NCBI GenBank assembly: GCA_019243595.1
Contig: JAFAUA010000155.1
Location: 1-11,830, forward strand
From: Acidimicrobiia bacterium
GTDB lineage: Bacteria > Actinomycetota > Acidimicrobiia > Acidimicrobiales > AC-14
Reading direction: 5' to 3'
Length of the DNA: 11,830 nucleotides
Position 1 is the first letter of the stretch. Each line of letters starts with the position of its first letter. Below, piece by piece: positions 1-6,701 of the stretch. A model generated the notes under the pieces. It was given only the letters and a program-made list of their open reading frames with translations. It was not told where the DNA came from and did no database searches. The position numbers were made by a program, and so were the translations under genes.

Positions 1-168
1 CTCGGTGTCGCCCGCCGCTACGGGCAGGCGTGCTCGAGCGAGATCGGTTTCCTCCGTGAAGCGCTCCCGGAGGCGTCCATCGAGCGCATCCAGCACATGA
101 TCGCTGGCGCTCACTCCTGCGCCTACGAGGTAAAAGAAAAGAAGAGAACCCGCCGCCAGCCGGCCTAG
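1..168 (+). CDS. C-terminal end of a SufR-like Cys-containing HTH transcriptional regulator (5' partial)
   Basis: Frame 1 is open from the window edge to a TAG at 166-168, giving 55 residues. The pattern Cys11 - about 28 residues - Cys40, within 'IERIQHMIAGAHSCAYEV', resembles the C-terminal ligand region of ArsR/DeoR-type regulators such as SufR. There, conserved cysteines bind an Fe-S cluster and the HTH lies at the N-terminus, which here is outside the window. The last 12 residues are basic (KEKKRTRRQPA) and encoded by an unusually A-rich stretch (131-148). The stop overlaps the stop of the facing L,D-transpeptidase gene in a shared CTAG. Family recognition rests on a short C-terminus, so a regulator of this type is likely, but SufR itself and control of a suf operon are inference. 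Confidence 0.6.
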   Translation, partial: LGVARRYGQACSSEIGFLREALPEASIERIQHMIAGAHSCAYEVKEKKRTRRQPA

Positions 169-1430
169 GCCACCGGCTGCACCCACTGGTCCCAGCCCAT
201 GTTCCAGTCCATGGTGCCGGGGTCGCTCGAGGACGGGCCGCGGGGCGTGCCGATGATGTTGACGATGTCGCCGGGCAGGCTGAAGTTGTAGAACCACGTG
301 GCGTCGGACGTGCTGAGGTTGACGCAGCCGTGGGAGACGTTGCGGTTGCCCTGGGCCCCGACCGACCACGGGGCAGCGTGCACGTACTCGCCGCCGTCGG
401 TGATGGCGACGTTCCAGTACACGTCCTCCTTGTAGCCATCGGGCGAGTTCACCGGGATGCCGACAGTCGAGGAGTCCATAACGACGTGCTGCGCCTTGTC
501 GAGGGTGACGTGGATGCCGCTCATCGTCGGGTACTTGTCGCGGCCCGCGCTGATCGGCAGCGTCCGCTGCACCACGCCATTGGACGTCACTGTCATCGTG
601 TGGGCGTCGGTGTCGACCGTGCTCACGTGGGCGTCGCCGATCTTGAACGTCACCGTGCGGTCAACCTCGCCCCAGATGTTGTTGCCCGCGTCGACGTTGG
701 TGACCTTGGCCGCCACGGTGATCTGCTCGCCTGCCGGCCAGTACTCCCTCGGCCGGTAGTGGACCTCCTTGGACCCGAACCAGTGCCACGCCCCGTCGAC
801 GGGCTTCGACATCGACACCGTCAACCGGGCGCCGATCACGTTGCGGTTGGCGACCGGGTTCGCGAAGCGGACGATGATCGGCTGGCCGACGCCGACGGTC
901 TGGTTGTCACCCGGCGTGATCTGGGTACCGAGGAGACCCGTGGGCCGGGTGGTGAAGAACTCCGACGTGCGCACGACGGGATGCTTGGTGTTCTTCACGC
1001 CGACGAGCACGGCGGTGATCTTGTAGTGGCGGGCCAGATAGAGCGTGGCCGTCGACGTCCAGGAGCGGCCGAAGGGGGCGAGTGCCCCGGCGACGGCGTT
1101 GCCACCCGTGTCGACCAGCTGCACCGAGGTCAATGTGCCGCGGTTGGCAGTCACCGTGATCTTGGCGTCGGGCCGGATCTCGGTCGCGCCCAGTGGCGGG
1201 TCGACGGAGATCAGCGGCAGATGGGCGACGGGGGCGGCGGGTGCCTTGTGGCTGCTGTGGCGGCTCCACGCCACCCCAGCGGCCACGGCGAGCACGGTTA
1301 AGCCCGCGATGGCGAGGGCGATGTACATGGCCCGGTGATAGCGCCGGCCGAGAGCCGACGCCGGCAGGATGTCCTTCGAAGACTCCTCCGCGACATCGTC
1401 CGTCGCTTCGATGACGCCCGCCGCCGGCAC
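165..1430 (-). CDS. L,D-transpeptidase (YkuD domain) with tandem Ig-like domains
   Basis: This 421-residue enzyme would make 3-3 (L,D) cross-links in peptidoglycan outside the membrane. A cytoplasmic N-terminus of about 34 residues is followed by one hydrophobic helix (about 35-55), then two beta-rich Ig-like domains of the Big_10 type (about 70-160 and 165-265), then the YkuD catalytic domain (about 270-395). The active-site motif SHGCVN has catalytic Cys369, and an upstream His351 lies in HAAPWS. The order and length match mycobacterial Ldt enzymes (about 400-450 aa). No lipobox cysteine is seen, so it is anchored by a helix and is not a lipoprotein. The start is GTG at 1430, the only start ahead of the helix with no competing upstream codon; the ribosome site is weak (GGTGAG directly abutting, GGGG further up). 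It is transcribed divergently from the cNMP-binding gene. Confidence 0.93.
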   Translation of the reverse strand: MPAAGVIEATDDVAEESSKDILPASALGRRYHRAMYIALAIAGLTVLAVAAGVAWSRHSSHKAPAAPVAHLPLISVDPPLGATEIRPDAKITVTANRGTLTSVQLVDTGGNAVAGALAPFGRSWTSTATLYLARHYKITAVLVGVKNTKHPVVRTSEFFTTRPTGLLGTQITPGDNQTVGVGQPIIVRFANPVANRNVIGARLTVSMSKPVDGAWHWFGSKEVHYRPREYWPAGEQITVAAKVTNVDAGNNIWGEVDRTVTFKIGDAHVSTVDTDAHTMTVTSNGVVQRTLPISAGRDKYPTMSGIHVTLDKAQHVVMDSSTVGIPVNSPDGYKEDVYWNVAITDGGEYVHAAPWSVGAQGNRNVSHGCVNLSTSDATWFYNFSLPGDIVNIIGTPRGPSSSDPGTMDWNMGWDQWVQPVA

Positions 1431-1496
1431 CTCACCGTTTTACCCCACGCCCGGAGGTACATACGCTCACCCTGCGCAAGAGTCGGAGAAGATTGC

Positions 1497-1502
1497 AGGA
1501 GG
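1497..1502 (+). promoter_or_regulatory. Ribosome binding site AGGAGG fixing the cNMP-domain gene start
   Basis: A perfect AGGAGG lies 4 nt before GTG 1507. It argues for that start over an in-frame ATG at 1369. The longer version would run 46 residues into DNA antisense to the transpeptidase N-terminus and encode low-complexity Ser/Ala/Pro sequence. Confidence 0.75.
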
Positions 1503-1506
1503 CGGC

Positions 1507-1932
1507 GTGGCAGATTCGCAGAAGGAGCGAGAGGAGCTCCTTCAGAAGGTTTCGATGTTCTCGGCCCTCACCAAGAAGGAGGTGGGCAGGCTGGCCGCCG
1601 TGACCGACGAGCGGCGTGTCCCTTCGGGCACGGTCCTCACCAAGGAGGGCGAGTCCGGTGACGAGTTCTTCGTCGTCGCCGAGGGCATGGCCCAGGCGTC
1701 GATCGGCGGCCGTAAGGTGGGCTCCATCCCGGCCGGGTCCTTCTTCGGTGAGATGTCGCTGCTCGACCAGGGGCCCCGCACGGCCACGGTGACGGCGGAG
1801 CTCCCTATGCGGCTGGTCGTGCTGAACGCCAAGGACTTCGGAAAGGTCCTCGCCGAGGTCCCTGCCATCTCGTTGAAGATCATGCGCGGGCTGGCCAGCC
1901 GGATCCGCCAGGCCGACGAGGACTGGGGCTAG
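1507..1932 (+). CDS. Stand-alone cyclic nucleotide-binding (Crp/cNMP) domain protein
   Basis: The 141 residues form a single cNMP-binding beta-barrel with flanking helices and nothing else. Residues 1-25 are the leading helix (EREELLQKVSMFSALTKKEV), and the barrel runs from about 30 to 115. The phosphate-binding cassette FFGEMSLLDQGPRTATV is at about 79-95 and has the expected Glu82 and Arg91, so cAMP or cGMP binding is plausible. A C-terminal helix (LKIMRGLASRIRQADE) follows. There is no HTH, kinase, channel or cyclase domain, so this is not a CRP transcription factor; it could be a regulatory subunit acting on a partner. An AGGAGG site sets the GTG start. Its stop shares a CTAG with the facing diguanylate cyclase gene. 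Confidence 0.88.
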   Translation: MADSQKEREELLQKVSMFSALTKKEVGRLAAVTDERRVPSGTVLTKEGESGDEFFVVAEGMAQASIGGRKVGSIPAGSFFGEMSLLDQGPRTATVTAELPMRLVVLNAKDFGKVLAEVPAISLKIMRGLASRIRQADEDWG

Positions 1933-2762
1933 CCGCCCGAGCGGCCGCCGCTGCCGTCGGACAGGCCGGCGACGACGGTGTCGTTGCCGCCCCGGTTCTT
2001 GGCTCGATAGAGGGCGATGTCGGCGCGCTCCATGAGGGCGCCGGCGTGCTCTGAGCCGTCCCACGACGCCAGACCCGCCGAGAAGGTGAGATCGGGGGTC
2101 TTCTTGCGTAGGCGGTCGAGGATCTGCAGCGCCTGGCCCTGCTGGCAGTTCGGCAGCACGATCCCGAACTCGTCGCCGCCGGGCCTGGCCAGCACATCCT
2201 CGTCCCGCATCACCTCGCCCCACGCGGCGCTGACCTCCTTCAGGAGGAGGTCGCCGGCCTGGTGCCCGTCGCGGTCGTTGAGCGCCTTGAAGTCGTCCAG
2301 ATCGATGACCGCGACCGACACCGGCAGGCGCTGGCGCCAGGCCCGCGCGAGCTCGCGCTCAAGGGTCTCCTCCCAGCTGCGGCGGTTGGCCAGACCGGTG
2401 AGCACGTCGGTGCCCGCCACCTGGCGCAGCCGTCCGACGAGGTGGCCGACGACCACGCCGCCCGCCGCCGCCGTGCCCATGGTCGCCACCCACAGCGCGG
2501 GCCCGCCGCGGGCCCCGACGACGACGAGGGCGACCGCGTAGGCCACGCCCATGAACGCCAGGTGGAGCACGGCCTGGCGCCGGACCAGGAAGTAGAAGGC
2601 GAGGATCGAGATCCACGTGTAGTAGCTGCTCGCGCCCGCCATCGCCGCCCCGCTGCCGAGGAAGTACACGCCCACCGAGAGCTCGATCGAGGCCAGGACG
2701 AGGAAGACGTGGAACGCCCAGCTCGGGACGCGCTCCGCGAACAGGTACACGACGCCGGCCAC
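1929..2762 (-). CDS. Membrane diguanylate cyclase (GGDEF), main body, 5' end out of frame
   Basis: This reading frame gives 277 residues: several hydrophobic helices (about 1-110) and then a complete GGDEF domain that makes cyclic di-GMP from two GTP. Visible signatures are TDVLTGLANRRSW (118-130), IDLDDFKALND with GHQAGD (153-171), the active-site GGDEF at 195-199, and an inhibitory I-site RxxD (Arg186-Asp189) exactly five residues before it. The cyclase domain therefore looks active and product-inhibited. The only start in this frame is GTG 2762, which begins inside the membrane domain. The missing first helix is encoded just upstream in a different frame (see 2763-2929), so the natural gene probably ran 1929-2929, about 333 codons, and one base is missing near 2770-2780. 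The tail is Gly/Ser-rich. Confidence 0.88.
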   Translation of the reverse strand: MAGVVYLFAERVPSWAFHVFLVLASIELSVGVYFLGSGAAMAGASSYYTWISILAFYFLVRRQAVLHLAFMGVAYAVALVVVGARGGPALWVATMGTAAAGGVVVGHLVGRLRQVAGTDVLTGLANRRSWEETLERELARAWRQRLPVSVAVIDLDDFKALNDRDGHQAGDLLLKEVSAAWGEVMRDEDVLARPGGDEFGIVLPNCQQGQALQILDRLRKKTPDLTFSAGLASWDGSEHAGALMERADIALYRAKNRGGNDTVVAGLSDGSGGRSGG

Positions 2763-2929
2763 CGGCAGCGCGAGGCGGCGACGGTCCCGGCCGCGGCCGG
2801 GTGGGCCATATGGAAGTGGGGGACCGCCAGCGTGAGCAGCGCCAGGGTGCCGCCCGCGGCGAACATGACCGCGGCGGCCCGGGCCATCGTCGCCCGAGGG
2901 ACCTCGATCCTCGTCCCCAGTGGCTTCAC
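2763..2929 (-). pseudogene. Frame-displaced N-terminal segment of the diguanylate cyclase
   Basis: Read on the minus strand from GTG 2929 (or ATG 2887), this stretch encodes VPRATMARAAAVMFAAGG and then LALLTLAVPHFHMAHPAAAG. That is a positively charged leader and a first membrane helix of the kind that opens actinobacterial GGDEF proteins. It runs out of frame at about 2771-2780. Adding one base between the codons for GTVAA and the following TC restores continuity into ALPVAGVVYLFAERVPSWAF of the main body. This may be a real deletion or a sequencing/assembly error. In its own frame the segment continues as meaningless Arg/Ser/Trp-rich sequence. Confidence 0.7.
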
Positions 2930-2937
2930 TACTGCGG

Positions 2938-2943
2938 ACTGTA
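2938..2943 (-). promoter_or_regulatory. Possible -10 element (TACAGT) for leaderless cyclase transcript
   Basis: On the minus strand TACAGT fits the actinobacterial -10 pattern TANNNT. It ends 8 nt before the GTG at 2929, the spacing expected for a leaderless mRNA, and no Shine-Dalgarno is present there. No convincing -35 is visible. Confidence 0.3.
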
Positions 2944-2976
2944 CAAAAGCCGTGCGAACGCTTGCGACGCGGTGGC

Positions 2977-2982
2977 TACCGT
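2977..2982 (+). promoter_or_regulatory. Possible -10 element (TACCGT) for leaderless acyl-CoA ligase transcript
   Basis: TACCGT (TANNNT pattern) ends 7 nt before ATG 2990, which has no Shine-Dalgarno sequence. This fits a leaderless start. A TTGCGA at 2962-2967 is too close (9 nt) to be its -35 box. Confidence 0.3.
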
Positions 2983-2989
2983 ATGGCGC

Positions 2990-4606
2990 ATGCAGGGGTT
3001 GATGCAGGACTATCCGCTCGCTTTGCCGCACATCTTCCACCGCGCCGAGCGCATGTTCGGCTCGCGGGAGATCGTCACGGCGACGGCCACCGGCCGGGAA
3101 CGCACGACCTACCGGCAGTGGGCCGACCGCACGCGCCGCCTCGGCGGCGCCCTCGACCAGCTCGGCATCTCCGCCGACGGGAGGGTGGCGACGTTCGCGT
3201 GGAACACGGCCCGCCACCTCGAGCTCTACTTCGCGGCGCCGTGCACCGGCCGGGTGCTCCACACGCTGAACATCCGGCTGTTCGCCGACCAGCTGACCTA
3301 CATCGTCAACCACGCCGAGGACGAGGTGATCTTCGTCGACCGCAGCCTCATCGAGCTGCTGTGGCCGCTGGTCGCCGAGCTCAAAACCGTGCGCCACTAC
3401 GTCGTGATGGACGATGGGAAGGGCAACGTCCCCGACGACCCTCGCATCGTCGACTACGAGCAGCTGATCGGCGACGCCGACCCCGTCGAGTTCCGCGTCG
3501 ACGACGAGAACCAGGCGGCGGCGATGTGTTACACGAGCGGCACCACCGGCAACCCCAAGGGCGTCGTGTACAGCCACCGGTCGATGTTCCTGCACTCGAT
3601 GGCGGTGCTGATGGCCGACGCCCTCGGCGTCTCCGAGTCCGACGTGATCCTGCCAGTCGTCCCGATGTTCCATGCCAACGTGTGGGGGCTGGGCCATGCC
3701 GCGCCGTTCGCGGGTGCCAGCCTGGTCATGCCGGGCCCTGATCTCTCGCCGGGCGCCATCGCCGAGCTCCTCGAGTCCGAGCACGTCACCGTCGCCGCCG
3801 GCGTGCCGACGATCTGGATGGGTGTCCTGCCCGAGCTCGCGGATCGCGACCTGTCTTCGCTGCGCAAGGTCATCTGTGGCGGGTCTGCGGTACCCCGATC
3901 GCTGTCGGAGGCGTACCGCGAGAAGGTCGGGCTGCCGATCACCCAGGCCTGGGGCATGACCGAGACCAGTCCCATTGCCTCGGTCGGGCACATCAAGTCG
4001 GCGCTCCGCGACCATCCGGAGGACGAGCTCGCCGACCTGCGGGCGAGCCAAGGTCTCGGTGCGCCCGGCGTCGACCTCCGCATCGTCAACCCCGAGACCG
4101 GCGACGAGGTGCCGTGGGACGGCAAGACCTCCGGTGAGCTGCAGGCGCGCGGGCCGTGGATCGCGGCCGACTACTACAACGACCCCCGATCCCGGGAGTC
4201 CTTCACCGCCGACGGGTGGCTGCGCACCGGCGACGTCGCCATCATCGACGCCGAGGGCTACATCCGTCTCGTCGACCGCACCAAGGACCTGGTGAAGTCG
4301 GGCGGGGAGTGGATCAGCTCCGTCGAGCTCGAAAACGAGATCATGGCCCACCCCAAGGTGGCCGAGGCCGCCGTCATCGGGGTGGCCCACGAACGTTGGA
4401 CGGAACGCCCGCTGGCCTGCGTCGTCCCGGCGCCCGGCGAGGAGTTGACGAAGGAAGAGGTGATCGAGTTCCTGACGCCTCGCGTCGCCAAATGGTGGCT
4501 GCCCGACGACGTGGTGTTCATCGAGGAGGTGCCGAAGACGTCGGTCGGCAAGTTCTCCAAGAAGGATCTGCGCGACCGCTTCGCCGGCTACAAGCTGCCG
4601 ACCTAG
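2990..4606 (+). CDS. Medium/long-chain fatty acid-CoA ligase (AMP-binding)
   Basis: This 538-residue class I adenylate-forming enzyme converts a carboxylic acid, ATP and CoA to acyl-CoA, feeding beta-oxidation or lipid synthesis. The N-terminus MQGLMQDYPLALPHIFHRAE is typical of AlkK/FadD-like ligases. The P-loop YTSGTTGNPKG is at 181-191. The acyl/adenylate motif (AWGMTETSP) and the hinge segment (DGWLRTGD... VDRTKDLVKSGGEW) follow in order, and the catalytic lysine is Lys521 in SVGKFSKKDL. Length matches the AlkK-type group (about 540 aa). I chose ATG 2990 because the upstream in-frame codons run antisense through the cyclase gene; ATG 3002 or GTG 2972 are alternatives. It is divergent from the cyclase, with no neighbouring beta-oxidation genes in the window, so the substrate cannot be named. 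Confidence 0.93.
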   Translation: MQGLMQDYPLALPHIFHRAERMFGSREIVTATATGRERTTYRQWADRTRRLGGALDQLGISADGRVATFAWNTARHLELYFAAPCTGRVLHTLNIRLFADQLTYIVNHAEDEVIFVDRSLIELLWPLVAELKTVRHYVVMDDGKGNVPDDPRIVDYEQLIGDADPVEFRVDDENQAAAMCYTSGTTGNPKGVVYSHRSMFLHSMAVLMADALGVSESDVILPVVPMFHANVWGLGHAAPFAGASLVMPGPDLSPGAIAELLESEHVTVAAGVPTIWMGVLPELADRDLSSLRKVICGGSAVPRSLSEAYREKVGLPITQAWGMTETSPIASVGHIKSALRDHPEDELADLRASQGLGAPGVDLRIVNPETGDEVPWDGKTSGELQARGPWIAADYYNDPRSRESFTADGWLRTGDVAIIDAEGYIRLVDRTKDLVKSGGEWISSVELENEIMAHPKVAEAAVIGVAHERWTERPLACVVPAPGEELTKEEVIEFLTPRVAKWWLPDDVVFIEEVPKTSVGKFSKKDLRDRFAGYKLPT

Positions 4607-4621
4607 CGCGGCTGGCGCTCG

Positions 4622-5080
4622 CTAGACGGGCGTGACCTCGACGTAGACGGCGGGGACGCTCCGGCCGAGTGCCGTATAAATGCGCCGGCCGATGCCGTAG
4701 TTCGACTTGAGTGCACCCTCGGCCACGGCCTCTTCGGTGCCGTCGACGACGCGGGCCTTGCCGGCGAACGGCGGGCCCTTCGGCTTGCCTCGGCTGCCGC
4801 AGGGAGCCACCAGGACGGCCGGGTTGTTTCGGATGCGCTTCACCTTGTAGCCGTCGGGGCTGGTGTGGAAGTAGAGCTTCCCGTCGGCGACCCCGAACCA
4901 CAGGGGCGACGGGATCGGCTGCCCGTTCTTCCGGTAACTCACGAGGACGCAGTACTTGCGGCCCTTGAGGTCGTCGATCGAGCCCGTCGGTTCGGTGTCG
5001 GCGACGCTGCCGGCTTCGGCACTGCGCATTCGGTCGTAGAACTTGTCGCTGGCCTTCGCCAACCGCTCCGTGATGCCCAC
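4622..5080 (-). CDS. PPOX-class (pyridoxamine 5'-phosphate oxidase-like) probable F420-dependent protein
   Basis: The 152 residues fold as a split beta-barrel. The core is LKGRKYCVLVSYRKNGQPIP, then SPLWFGVADGKLYFHTSP, KVKRIRNNPAVLVAPC and GPPFAGKARVVDG. This strand order matches the actinobacterial PPOX family (TIGR03666/Rv2061-like), which binds F420 or a flavin. An N-terminal helix (ERLAKASDKFYDRMRS) precedes the barrel. I chose GTG 5080, 11 nt after the hydrolase stop. A longer in-frame start, ATG 5113, would overlap the hydrolase by 22 nt, and its extra codons (GTT, CGT, GCA, TCT, GTA) have poor third-position GC unlike the rest of the gene. It is likely co-transcribed with the upstream hydrolase. 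Cofactor choice (F420, FMN or haem) is not readable. Confidence 0.87.
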   Translation of the reverse strand: MGITERLAKASDKFYDRMRSAEAGSVADTEPTGSIDDLKGRKYCVLVSYRKNGQPIPSPLWFGVADGKLYFHTSPDGYKVKRIRNNPAVLVAPCGSRGKPKGPPFAGKARVVDGTEEAVAEGALKSNYGIGRRIYTALGRSVPAVYVEVTPV

Positions 5081-5091
5081 CGGGCCAGACG

Positions 5092-5730
5092 CTACAGATG
5101 CTGCACGAACCATGCACTGGCGAGTTCGGCCACCCGTTCGAGGGTGCCCGGCTCCTCGAACAGGTGGGTGGCGCCGGGAACCACGACGAGGTTCTTCTCG
5201 ACCGGGAGCAGGTCGAGGGCCTGCTGGTTGAGTTCGAGTACGACGTGGTCGAGGCCTCCGACGATCAGCAGGGTGGGCGCTCGCACCTGCGGCAGTGCGT
5301 CACCCGCGAGGTCGGGCCGCCCGCCGCGCGAGACGACGGCTCGCACCGCCTCGGGGCGCTCAGCGGCAGCGACGATCGCTGCGGCCGCGCCCGTGCTGGC
5401 ACCGAAGAGACCGACCGCGAGCTCGGCCGTCTCGGAGGCGCTCTGCAGCCAGTCGACGGTGGCGGTGACCCTCCGGGCCAGTAGGCCGATGTCGAAGCGC
5501 AGCTGTCGGGTGCGCAGATCCACCTGCTCTTCTTGATCTGTGAGCAGGTCGGCCAGGACGGTCGCGCAGCCTGCCTGATTGAGCACGCCGGCGACATAGG
5601 TGTTGCGAGGACTGTGGCGGCTGCTGCCGCTGCCGTGGGCGAAGGCCACGACCCCTGTTGGGGCCTCGGGCATCGTGAACGTGGCCTTGAGCGTCACATC
5701 GCCCGACGGGATGGCAACTTCGCCCTCCAC
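5092..5730 (-). CDS. Alpha/beta hydrolase, dienelactone hydrolase-like
   Basis: A 212-residue single-domain alpha/beta hydrolase. The oxyanion loop HGSGSSRHSPRN is at 32-43, the nucleophile elbow GASTG holds Ser112, Asp161 lies in GGLDHVV and His189 in GATHLF, which completes the catalytic triad. The sequence LRTRQLRFDIGLLARRVTATVDW is characteristic of a dienelactone-hydrolase-like group that in other actinobacteria is sometimes fused to a phosphoribosyltransferase domain; no such domain is present here. The substrate is unknown. The start is GTG 5730, just before EVAIPSGDVTLKATF; the frame stays open for about 225 more codons upstream, but that is antisense to the dehydrogenase gene. It heads a probable two-gene operon with the PPOX protein and is divergent from the dehydrogenase, with 45 nt between starts. 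Confidence 0.9.
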   Translation of the reverse strand: MEGEVAIPSGDVTLKATFTMPEAPTGVVAFAHGSGSSRHSPRNTYVAGVLNQAGCATVLADLLTDQEEQVDLRTRQLRFDIGLLARRVTATVDWLQSASETAELAVGLFGASTGAAAAIVAAAERPEAVRAVVSRGGRPDLAGDALPQVRAPTLLIVGGLDHVVLELNQQALDLLPVEKNLVVVPGATHLFEEPGTLERVAELASAWFVQHL

Positions 5731-5775
5731 CGCGACGAACCTACGCCCTTCGGCGTCTCCACCTACGGTGAGGCG

Positions 5776-6696
5776 GTGCGCCTGCTCAACCAGATCCACG
5801 GCCGGGGTACCGAACGCATCCGGCAGGAGTACCCCGCGGTCGATGTCGTCGAGGTCCCTGTCGAGGGCGACGTCGATCCTGACATCACCGGCGACGCGCT
5901 GGTGGCGCTGACGCTCTCGACCAACCTCGACCAGCTCGTGCCTCGCGTGCGGTGGGTCCACAGCTTCAGCACGGGCGTCGACAGCCTCCCGGAGGCCGCA
6001 TTCAAGGCCGAGGTGCTGACGTGCTCGCGTGGCGCCGGCGCGGTGCCGATCTCCGAGTACGTGCTCGCCGCCATGCTGGCCTTCGAGAAGCGCATCCCCG
6101 ACATCTGGCTCCACGATGTTCCCGAGCACTGGAACTTCGCCGACCTCGGGGGGCTGTCCGGACGGACCGTCGGCCTGATCGGTTTGGGCGGCATCGGCGA
6201 GGCGGTCGCCCGTCGGGCGCTGGCGTTCGACATGGAGGTGACGGCGTTCCGCCGGCGTGACCTGCCGAGCTCGGTGCCCGAGGTGCGCATCGTCACCTCG
6301 CTCGAAGGCGTGCTCTCGGTCGCCGACCACCTGGTGGTCGCTGCTCCCTACACCCCGCGCACCCACCACATGCTCGACGCCTCCGCGTTCGCCGCTGTGC
6401 GTCCCGGCGTGCACCTCGTCAACATCGCCAGGGGTGGGCTGATCGACCAGGACGCGCTACGGGCGGCCCTCGACGACGAGCGGGTGGCGATGGCCACGCT
6501 CGACACGGTCGACCCCGAGCCGCTCCCCGCCGGCCACTGGATGTACAGCCACCCGAAGGTGCGCGTCACCCCGCACATCTCATGGGCCTCGCCCGAGGGC
6601 GCCCGCAAGATCTTCGACCTCTTCCTGGAGAACCTCGGCCGGTACGTCCGCGGCGAGAGCCTCGAGGGGATCGTCGACAAGGACGAGAGGTACTGA
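5776..6696 (+). CDS. D-2-hydroxyacid dehydrogenase (NAD-dependent)
   Basis: 306 residues of the D-isomer-specific 2-hydroxyacid dehydrogenase family, which interconverts a 2-oxoacid and a D-2-hydroxyacid with NAD(P). The nucleotide-binding motif GLGGIG is at 136-141. The catalytic set is Arg219 (NIARGG), Glu248 (DPEPLP) and His267 (TPHISW), all present. Length is close to the family norm (about 310-330). The start is uncertain: GTG 5776, with GGTGAG just upstream, is the only usable codon in frame near the expected N-terminus. The frame continues upstream with no ATG, GTG or TTG until well inside the hydrolase gene. The real N-terminus may therefore be slightly short, lacking the first strand. 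It is followed 5 nt later by the poly-gamma-glutamate-hydrolase-like gene, so they probably form an operon. Substrate unknown. Confidence 0.92.
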   Translation: MRLLNQIHGRGTERIRQEYPAVDVVEVPVEGDVDPDITGDALVALTLSTNLDQLVPRVRWVHSFSTGVDSLPEAAFKAEVLTCSRGAGAVPISEYVLAAMLAFEKRIPDIWLHDVPEHWNFADLGGLSGRTVGLIGLGGIGEAVARRALAFDMEVTAFRRRDLPSSVPEVRIVTSLEGVLSVADHLVVAAPYTPRTHHMLDASAFAAVRPGVHLVNIARGGLIDQDALRAALDDERVAMATLDTVDPEPLPAGHWMYSHPKVRVTPHISWASPEGARKIFDLFLENLGRYVRGESLEGIVDKDERY

Positions 6697-6701
6697 ACGC
6701 G

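Noticed and set aside
131..148. A-rich run as a possible terminator or regulatory element
   Set aside because: It lies inside the open frame and encodes a Lys/Arg tail; no hairpin precedes it.
330..1301. 323-residue plus-strand open frame
   Set aside because: It lies antisense to the L,D-transpeptidase, whose motifs are intact; its composition is Arg/His/Asp/Val-rich with no recognisable domain.
1369..1506. Longer N-terminus for the cNMP-binding protein
   Set aside because: It overlaps the transpeptidase 5' end and the ribosome site; AGGAGG before GTG 1507 is a much better start.
2940..2945. TGTACA palindrome as an operator
   Set aside because: Six bases is too short to distinguish from chance, and no second half-site or repeat flanks it.
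2240..4390. 716-residue minus-strand open frame
   Set aside because: Most of it is antisense to the clear acyl-CoA ligase and is rich in Arg, Gly, Asp and His as expected of a high-GC shadow. Only its section around 2775-2929 is meaningful, as the displaced cyclase N-terminus.
5731..6414. N-terminal extension of the alpha/beta hydrolase frame
   Set aside because: About 225 extra residues would be antisense to the dehydrogenase and show shadow composition; the hydrolase fold begins at GTG 5730.
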